From: Treponema sp.
GTDB taxonomy: Bacteria > Spirochaetota > Spirochaetia > Treponematales > Breznakiellaceae
DNA: 11,701 bases
Direction: 5' to 3'
NCBI GenBank assembly: GCA_031275515.1
Contig: JAISOQ010000240.1
Span: forward strand, 1 to 11,701
Positions 7,453 through 11,701 of this stretch are shown one piece after another. Positions within the stretch are counted from its first letter, which is position 1, and each line of letters begins with the position of its first letter. Position numbers and translations under genes: made by a program. The notes below the pieces were generated by a model. It did not search any database, was not told the DNA's origin, and saw nothing but the letters and a program-made list of their open reading frames with translations.

Positions 7453-8211
7453 TTACTCCTTATTCCTAAAGTATCGTATCCTGCCGCTTCTTCCTAATCC
7501 CTCTATCTCCGCTGCTGTCAGGGGCCGCGATTCCCCCGGACGCAATTCTCCGATACGAACCGGACCTATCCGAACCCGGTGGAGTTTCTCCGGGTGCAGA
7601 TGGAAATGGGAAAAAACCCGCCGGATTTCGCGGTTTTTCCCTTCAATGAGCACTATCCTCAGGGTCCGGCTGCCCTGGCGCTCTATGCTGCGGGCCTGGT
7701 AACGGACGCCTTCAATGACCACTCCCCGGCTAAAGGCTTCCGGAACCTCATCGGGTATATGGCCCGAGGCTTCCACAAAGTATTCTTTCTCGATCTCCCG
7801 GCTGGGATGGCTAATGGCGGCGGCAAAATCCCCGTCGTTCGTAAAAAGGATCAGCCCCGAAGACCGGTAGTCAAGACGGCCCACCGTATAAAGCCGTTCC
7901 GTAATATCTTTAGGGAGGAGATCCAGGGCCAGGGCCCTTCCCTGGGGATCAAACGCGCTGCACAGGTACAGGGGCGGCTTATACAGGGCTATGTACCGGC
8001 GCCGGGCCTCGATTTTAGCCGGAAGGCCGTCAAGGCGCACTTCGTCGCCGGGGCCTACCTTCGCCCCCAGTTCCGTCACCTTCCTGCCGTTAACCTCCAC
8101 GCGGCCGGAAACGATGAACCGTTCCGAGGCCCGGCGGGAGGCCGCGCCGGCGTGGGCAAGGTACACCTGGAGGCGCATCGTTTTTCCGCCCCCCTCCCCC
8201 GGCAAGGGCAT
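7453..8211 (-). CDS. rluB: rRNA pseudouridine synthase, RluB/RsuA family
   Basis: The protein (252 residues from ATG 8211) has an N-terminal S4 RNA-binding domain (about 13-70: RLQVYLAHAGAASRR...GRVEVNG) and a pseudouridine synthase domain. The catalytic motif GRLDYRSSGLILFTNDG (111-127) has the nucleophile Asp114, with Ser in place of the more common Thr. The C-terminal GKNREIRR block (191-198) is typical of the RsuA/RluB/E/F group. It should convert a uridine in rRNA to pseudouridine; RluB (23S) is the best guess from the scpAB neighbourhood, but RsuA-type specificity cannot be excluded. The start is uncertain: the frame opens at 8274, which would overlap scpB; ATG 8211 has GAAGGGG close upstream; ATG 8178 gives the N-terminus most common in the family. 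Confidence 0.9.
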   Translation of the reverse strand: MPLPGEGGGKTMRLQVYLAHAGAASRRASERFIVSGRVEVNGRKVTELGAKVGPGDEVRLDGLPAKIEARRRYIALYKPPLYLCSAFDPQGRALALDLLPKDITERLYTVGRLDYRSSGLILFTNDGDFAAAISHPSREIEKEYFVEASGHIPDEVPEAFSRGVVIEGVRYQARSIERQGSRTLRIVLIEGKNREIRRVFSHFHLHPEKLHRVRIGPVRIGELRPGESRPLTAAEIEGLGRSGRIRYFRNKE

Positions 8212-8242
8212 TTCCGCCCCTTCCCCGGGAAAGGAGCCGGCC

Positions 8243-8794
8243 TTATTCGTCTCCGGTAAGCTCAAACCGGTCATTCTCCATTTCGTTTAGTTTAGGCAGA
8301 TCCGAGATGCTTTCCAGCCGGAAAAATTTCAGGAAATCCCGGGTAGTACCGTATTGTATCGGCCTTCCCGGGGCGTCTTTCTTGCCGGTTTCCCGGACAA
8401 GGTTCTTTTCCAAAAGCAGGCGTATCATGGTATCCGCCTGTACCCCCCGGATTTGTTCGATTTCGCTCCTGGTTATGGGCTGCTTATAGGCGATGATCGA
8501 AAGGGTTTCCAGGGCGGCTTTAGACAATTTGGACTCGTTCTTCTTACCGTACCGTTCCCTGAGATTATCCCAATACTCTTTCTTGGGAGAAATCATCACC
8601 CCCCCGCCTATACGGGACAGTTCCACTCCCGAAACCTCCTGGGCATACCGTTCGCCCAGGTTCTCCAGGGCTTTGGCCACCACATCCCTGGAAAGCCCGG
8701 AAATACGGGATATAACGGCTTCGTCCAGCGGATCGGCTTCAAGGTAGAGTATAGCTTCGACCAGGGCGGTTTCTTTTTCCAGGGATACTTCCAT
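8243..8794 (-). CDS. scpB: Segregation and condensation protein B
   Basis: This 183-residue protein has the normal ScpB length and its two winged-helix domains: one at about 8-85 (VEAILYLEADPLDEAVISRI near the start) and one at about 90-165, including KAALETLSIIAYKQPITRSE (92-111) and IRGVQADTMIRLLLEKNLV (114-132), the most conserved part of the family. ScpB dimers bind ScpA and form the kleisin complex with SMC on the nucleoid. The ATG follows directly on the TAA of scpA (TAAATG), with GGAGAGG upstream inside the scpA end, so the two are translated together in fixed ratio. It is followed 31 bases later by the pseudouridine synthase gene, the same scpA-scpB-rluB order seen in many bacteria. 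Confidence 0.95.
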   Translation of the reverse strand: MEVSLEKETALVEAILYLEADPLDEAVISRISGLSRDVVAKALENLGERYAQEVSGVELSRIGGGVMISPKKEYWDNLRERYGKKNESKLSKAALETLSIIAYKQPITRSEIEQIRGVQADTMIRLLLEKNLVRETGKKDAPGRPIQYGTTRDFLKFFRLESISDLPKLNEMENDRFELTGDE

Positions 8795-9574
8795 TTAAAC
8801 GCCCTCTCCTGGTACAGGAGGAACGGCAGGTTCTGCCGGAGGCGAGTCTGCCGCCCGGGAACGGATCACAATGTCCCCAAACATACGGTTCTGGAAAATG
8901 AGGATCATCCGAAATTTTACAGCCTCCAAAACAGCAAGAAAGGCGCATATAATATCCATGATTGAACCGTTCCGTACCACAAGGTCTGTAAAGTAACATT
9001 CCCCCCGGGTTTCAAGATGCTCCGTCATAAGGGCTATCTTTTCATTGACCGAAACTTCCTCGTAAAGATCCATGATGCGTTCGTCCGAAAGGTTATTCAT
9101 GAGGTTGGAAAAGGTCTTGAGGAGGTCCCAAACATCGACCTTTTCCCACAACTCTTCATCTGTAAACGGCAAGGGCCGCTGGAGCTTTTTTCGCTCAATG
9201 ACCCATTCGGCTTCCCGCTCTTTCTCTTCCATCAGTTCGGAGAGCTTTTTGAATTTCTGATACTCTATCAGTTTTTCTACCAGTTCCTGCCGGGGATCTT
9301 CAATATCATCCTCAATGGCTACTTCTACCGGCAGGAGCATTCTGGATTTGATATACAATAACGCCGCCGCCAGGGTATGGAATTCAGTCAGGTCTTCCAG
9401 ATCGAGTTCCGTAGCATAACTCAAATAACTTAGATACTGTTCAGTTATCTGGGCTATAGGAATGTCATAAATGTTAACCTCGTTTTTTTTTATTAAAAAG
9501 AGCAAAAGATCCAAAGGACCCTCAAATTCCTTTACCCTGAAACTGCGGCGGGCGCTGGCATGTATGGTTTCCAT
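8795..9574 (-). CDS. scpA: Segregation and condensation protein A (kleisin)
   Basis: The 259-residue protein shows the ScpA signature at its N-terminus: FEGPLDLLLFLIKKNEVNIYDIPIAQITEQYL (about 18-49), then YIKSRMLLPVE (about 74-84). A charged middle (EEKEREAEWVIERKK) is followed by a C-terminal winged-helix part (MDIICAFLAVLEAVKFRMI), which in kleisins contacts SMC. ScpA bridges SMC heads and binds ScpB, acting in chromosome compaction and segregation. The ATG at 9574 is preceded by AGGGAG at only two bases, which is close for a ribosome binding site, and by a -10 box seven bases further up. It is the first gene of the tight minus-strand run and is separated from recA by 81 bases with a hairpin. 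Confidence 0.95.
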   Translation of the reverse strand: METIHASARRSFRVKEFEGPLDLLLFLIKKNEVNIYDIPIAQITEQYLSYLSYATELDLEDLTEFHTLAAALLYIKSRMLLPVEVAIEDDIEDPRQELVEKLIEYQKFKKLSELMEEKEREAEWVIERKKLQRPLPFTDEELWEKVDVWDLLKTFSNLMNNLSDERIMDLYEEVSVNEKIALMTEHLETRGECYFTDLVVRNGSIMDIICAFLAVLEAVKFRMILIFQNRMFGDIVIRSRAADSPPAEPAVPPVPGEGV

Positions 9575-9582
9575 TTCTCCCT

Positions 9583-9611
9583 ATTATAGCCGTCATGACC
9601 CGGTGAGTAAA
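9583..9611 (-). promoter_or_regulatory. Sigma-70-type promoter of the scpA operon
   Basis: On the minus strand TTTACT (9611-9606) is followed after exactly 17 bases by a perfect TATAAT (9588-9583). The expected start point is about 9576-9575, right at the scpA ATG (9574), so the transcript would have almost no leader. It would drive scpA-scpB-rluB-cmk-rpsA and perhaps the genes beyond. Confidence 0.6.
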
Positions 9612-9613
9612 TA

Positions 9614-9636
9614 CCCCGCCGGGTCTGCGGCAGGGG
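9614..9636 (-). terminator. GC-rich hairpin after recA
   Basis: CCCCGCCG (9614-9621) pairs with GCGGC-A-GGGG (9628-9636) to give an 8-bp stem with one bulged A and a six-base loop. It lies 20 bases past the recA stop and just before the scpA promoter. In the recA direction it is followed by TATTTACT, not a strong U-run, so it may be a weak or factor-aided terminator. Confidence 0.4.
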
Positions 9637-9655
9637 GAGAAAATCTTACGCGCCC

Positions 9656-11041
9656 CTAAAAAAGCCCGGCGGAAGAGTCGGGATTTTTTCTGGGCCTTCC
9701 CACATGCCTGGGTTCCGGCGCCGGCGCGCCTTTGGGACTTGGCCCTTTGGGAACTTCGGGCGGGCCTGCGGCAGGCTGAGGCGGCTGCGGGGCGGCCTGC
9801 CTGGGGGAAACCCTTCCGGTAAAAGCAGCATCCGGCGCGGGTTTTGCCCCCAGTAAAACGGGCGCTTTCGGAGCTGGCGCGGATACCTCAGGGGGCGCAA
9901 GGGCGGCGGCTTGGGGGGCCGCCTCAGGGGAAGCCTCGTCAGGTTCTGCGGCGGCAGCTTTGGCTTTTCCCGGGGCTTTCTTGTCCTTCTGGGAAACGTC
10001 CCGGTCGGGGAACATGATCTTCCGCAGCTTTTCCTCAAATTCCGCCACAAGCTCGGGCCTGGTTTCCAGGAAGGCAATAACATTGTCCCGGCCCTGGCCG
10101 ATTTTGTCCTCCTTGTAGGAGTACCAGGCGCCCTTTTTATCAATAAGATTGTATTTAATGGCGGCGTCCAGGATACCGCCCATAGCGGACACGCCTTTAC
10201 CGAACATAATTTCCAATTCAACCTTTCTAAAGGGAGGGGCCACCTTATTTTTCGACACCTTGACCTTGACCCGGTTTCCGACGGCATTCGATTCCCCCTT
10301 CTCTATGGTCTCGAATTTACGGACATCAAGCCGGACAGAGGCGTAAAATTTGAGGGCGTTGCCGCCGGTGGTGGTCTCGGGGTTTCCATAGGCTATCCCT
10401 ATCTTCATTCGGATCTGGTTGATGAAGATGAGGACGGTTCGGGACTTCCCCATAATAGCGGTGAGTTTCCTCAAAGCCTGGCTCATAAGCCGGGCCTGGA
10501 GCCCCATGTGGGCGTCCCCCATGTCCCCTTCAATTTCCGCCTGGGGCGTCAGGGCCGCTACAGAGTCCACGACGATGACATCCACCGCCCCTGAACGGAC
10601 GAGGCTTTCGGCGATTTCCAGGGCCTGTTCGCCGGTATCGGGCTGGGAAATCCACAACTCATCGATGTTTACCCCCAGATTTTTCGCGTAGACGGGATCT
10701 AGGGCGTGTTCGGCATCCACAAAGGCGGCGATACCCCCCAGTTTTTGGGCTTCCGCAATGGCGTGCAAAGCCAGCGTAGTCTTTCCCGATGATTCGGGGC
10801 CGTAGATCTCGATGATCCGCCCCCGGGGATACCCGCCTATCCCCAATGCTTCGTCCAGCATGATGGACCCCGACGGAATGACATCTATACCCGCCGCGCT
10901 GGAATGGGTACCCAGTTTCATCAGAGAACCCGCGCCAAACTGCTTTTCAATCTGGAGCCTGGCCGCTTCCAGGGCCTTTATCTTCTCTTCACCCGTTGCC
11001 AGAGGATTCCCTCTGGTTTTTTCTTCACTTGCTTTTGCCAC
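9656..11041 (-). CDS. recA: RecA recombinase with an extended Ala/Pro-rich tail
   Basis: Residues 1-345 are a full RecA: Walker A GPESSGKT (81-88), AFVDAEHALDP (106-116), Walker B VIVVDS (155-160), loop 1 around EGDMGDAHMG (171-180) and loop 2 after FINQIRMKIG (206-215) with NPETTTGGNAL (220-230). It forms filaments on single-stranded DNA, drives strand exchange and can trigger SOS-type cleavage. The start is GTG 11041 with a strong AAGGAGG upstream. The protein is 461 residues, whereas most RecAs are about 340-380. The extra ~115 residues (346-461) are low-complexity Ala/Pro with about 16 basic and 12 acidic residues, unlike the short acidic tail of E. coli. They end with HVGRPRKNP (446-454), which matches an AT-hook core. 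The GC is higher in this tail than in the core. Identity is certain; tail function is unknown. Confidence 0.97.
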   Translation of the reverse strand: MAKASEEKTRGNPLATGEEKIKALEAARLQIEKQFGAGSLMKLGTHSSAAGIDVIPSGSIMLDEALGIGGYPRGRIIEIYGPESSGKTTLALHAIAEAQKLGGIAAFVDAEHALDPVYAKNLGVNIDELWISQPDTGEQALEIAESLVRSGAVDVIVVDSVAALTPQAEIEGDMGDAHMGLQARLMSQALRKLTAIMGKSRTVLIFINQIRMKIGIAYGNPETTTGGNALKFYASVRLDVRKFETIEKGESNAVGNRVKVKVSKNKVAPPFRKVELEIMFGKGVSAMGGILDAAIKYNLIDKKGAWYSYKEDKIGQGRDNVIAFLETRPELVAEFEEKLRKIMFPDRDVSQKDKKAPGKAKAAAAEPDEASPEAAPQAAALAPPEVSAPAPKAPVLLGAKPAPDAAFTGRVSPRQAAPQPPQPAAGPPEVPKGPSPKGAPAPEPRHVGRPRKNPDSSAGLF

Positions 11042-11107
11042 ACCCTACCTCCTCCTTAATATACTGCATATCCATATATATAAGGCAATGATCCGCGTAC
11101 TGCTTCT

Positions 11108-11136
11108 ATAATATTGCTTTATATCGTAACAAATAA
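11108..11136 (-). promoter_or_regulatory. Candidate recA promoter in an AT-rich leader
   Basis: On the minus strand TATTAT (11113-11108) lies 17 bases after TTATTT (11136-11131). The -10 is fair but the -35 is poor, and other AT-rich choices exist in 11050-11130. Transcription would leave a leader of about 60 bases before the recA GTG. The whole 11045-11150 stretch is AT-rich, as expected for a promoter region. Confidence 0.25.
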
Positions 11137-11150
11137 ATGAATAAATAAAT
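11131..11150. repeat. AAAT-type tetranucleotide repeat
   Basis: AAAT-AAAT-GAAT-AAAT-AAAT is a five-unit run with one changed unit. It lies in the recA upstream region next to the weak -35 candidate. Such runs can change length by slippage, but five units is short. Confidence 0.5.
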
Positions 11151-11224
11151 ACCCGTCCGGGGGCGCATTAAAATTCTTAGGGATCGGCTGCCAGGGGTTT
11201 CGTTTGATCGGTAAATCCCGATAG

Positions 11225-11239
11225 GAACAATAATTGTTC
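11225..11239. promoter_or_regulatory. Perfect 15-bp palindrome upstream of recA
   Basis: GAACAATAATTGTTC has 7-bp perfect arms around a single central A. It is 184 bases upstream of the recA start, and overlaps the 5' end of the metY remnant. GAAC...GTTC ends resemble Gram-positive LexA boxes, but those have four bases between the half sites and this has seven. It may be an operator; the binding protein is not known. Confidence 0.3.
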
Positions 11240-11452
11240 AAGATACTCAAAACTGTGCGGGTATTTGACTATATGGCGAACGCAGGAGACGCGAAATCGC
11301 TGATTGTGCGCCCCTCGGCTTCAGCGCATTTTAACCAGCCGGAAGAAGAACGGCAGGCAGCCGGCGTGTTTGAAGACGGGCTTAGGTTTTCGGCAGGCCT
11401 CGAAGATATTATCGCCGATCTAAAACAGGCCCTGGACAGCATTCCTGTATAA
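11234..11452 (+). pseudogene. Remnant of O-acetylhomoserine sulfhydrylase (MetY-type) gene, 3' end only
   Basis: A 72-codon frame (from TTG 11234 to TAA 11452) matches the C-terminal end of Cys/Met-metabolism PLP enzymes of the MetY type: VFDYMANAGDAKSLIVRPSA (10-29) corresponds to the family's LANVGDAKSLxIHPAS, EEERQAAGV to SEEEQLAAGV, and LRFSAGLEDIIADLKQAL to LxRLSVGIEDxxDIIADLxQAL with about three residues lost. The intact enzyme is about 430 residues and makes homocysteine from O-acetylhomoserine and sulfide with PLP. Here everything upstream, including the PLP lysine, is missing: in-frame stops sit at 11222 and 11231 and no homologous sequence was recognised before them. It is thus a decayed fragment and should not be translated into a working protein. 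The match is by recall of family motifs. Confidence 0.75.
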
Positions 11453-11536
11453 TTAAGAAGGGGAAGGGACGCCTCAAGTCCCGGCGAACCGAGAAGCGGG
11501 TTCCAAGGTTCAATGCCAAATCTTTTAAATACAAAA

Positions 11537-11563
11537 TTGCTGCCGGGGTATCCAGGGCAGCAA
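11537..11563. other. Stem-loop between the metY remnant and the right-edge gene
   Basis: TTGCTGCC (11537-11544) pairs perfectly with GGCAGCAA (11556-11563) around an 11-base loop. On the minus strand it is followed by TTTTGTATTT, which looks like an intrinsic terminator, yet no minus-strand gene was seen to its right within the window. On the plus strand there is no U-run, so there it could be a leader structure for the gene at 11644. Confidence 0.4.
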
Positions 11564-11643
11564 CATTTACTCGCCGAATAACAGGGCCTGTACAATAGTT
11601 TGTGTAAATACTCAAAACAGGGTAGAAATACCAGGGGGTAAAT

Positions 11644-11701
11644 ATGACTAAGGCAAAGGCGCGAAAGAAGCATGAACGGGACCAGTGGGACGAACTGCTG
11701 G
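11644..11701 (+). CDS. Start of an unrecognised gene, cut by the window edge
   Basis: ATG 11644 is preceded by AGGGGG with a five-base spacer, a good ribosome binding site. The first 19 residues are MTKAKARKKHERDQWDELL and the frame runs off the right edge. The start is strongly basic (six Lys/Arg in the first nine residues) and then acidic. This is too short to name a family. A TACAAT box at 11591-11596 could be its -10. It is transcribed away from recA. Confidence 0.55.
   Translation, partial: MTKAKARKKHERDQWDELL

Noticed and set aside
7579..8259. Plus-strand frame of 226 codons opposite the pseudouridine synthase gene
   Set aside because: The minus strand has an S4 domain and catalytic motif; the plus frame has no recognisable domain.
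9646..10287. Minus-strand frame of 213 codons in another frame of recA
   Set aside because: It is rich in Arg and Pro as expected from reading the GC-rich recA tail out of frame, and the RecA frame is certain.
11486..11516. GGTTC-containing stretch resembling a tRNA T-arm, with small GAACC/GGTTC and GGGAC/GTCCC stems nearby
   Set aside because: No acceptor stem, anticodon arm or D-arm of proper size can be folded around it.
11269..11673. Minus-strand frame of 134 codons at the right edge
   Set aside because: It is antisense to the metY remnant and crosses the hairpin; its Cys/Ser/Pro-rich sequence resembles no family and no good start signal was seen.
1..11701. CRISPR array, phage genes or defence system
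   Set aside because: No regularly spaced repeats, and no phage structural, nuclease, toxin or reverse transcriptase motifs were seen on either strand.

Overview
The window looks like a spirochete chromosome, most likely Treponema of the environmental or termite-gut type. This is inferred from the cytidylate kinase-ribosomal protein S1 fusion, the lipoprotein, the sigma-54 regulator and the moderate GC content; no species is claimed. Nearly all housekeeping genes lie on the minus strand and read right to left.

Left part (1-2023): the edge holds the right end of an IS1-like insertion sequence, with the last 31 codons of its transposase on the plus strand. It sits inside a minus-strand family 4 glycosidase gene (MelA-type alpha-galactosidase), which is cut after about 263 codons. 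A divergent AraC-type regulator (1133-2023, +) is the natural candidate regulator of this sugar locus. The 225-base space between the two starts carries an 18-bp dyad and a likely extended -10 promoter.

Central and right part (2050-9574, minus strand): a tight run of genes in the order scpA, scpB, pseudouridine synthase (RluB/RsuA type), cmk-rpsA, a GAF/AAA+/Fis sigma-54 activator, a membrane-anchored TPR-like protein and a lipoprotein. Starts and stops touch or overlap at several junctions, which suggests one operon with translational coupling. ScpA and ScpB work with SMC in chromosome organisation. The pseudouridine synthase, CMP kinase and S1 link it to translation and nucleotide supply. 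A good sigma-70-type promoter lies almost on the scpA start codon. recA (9656-11041, -) lies upstream and appears to be a separate unit, with a hairpin after it. Its protein has a long Ala/Pro-rich tail ending in an AT-hook-like motif.

Right edge (11042-11701): the recA upstream region is AT-rich and holds a perfect 15-bp palindrome. Next comes a plus-strand remnant of the 3' end of an O-acetylhomoserine sulfhydrylase (MetY-type) gene with no 5' part, then a hairpin and the first 19 codons of an unrecognised plus-strand gene. No CRISPR array, tRNA, rRNA or complete novel defence-type system was seen. The most unusual points are the RecA tail, the nested start site for free S1 inside the fusion gene, and the IS-broken glycosidase.
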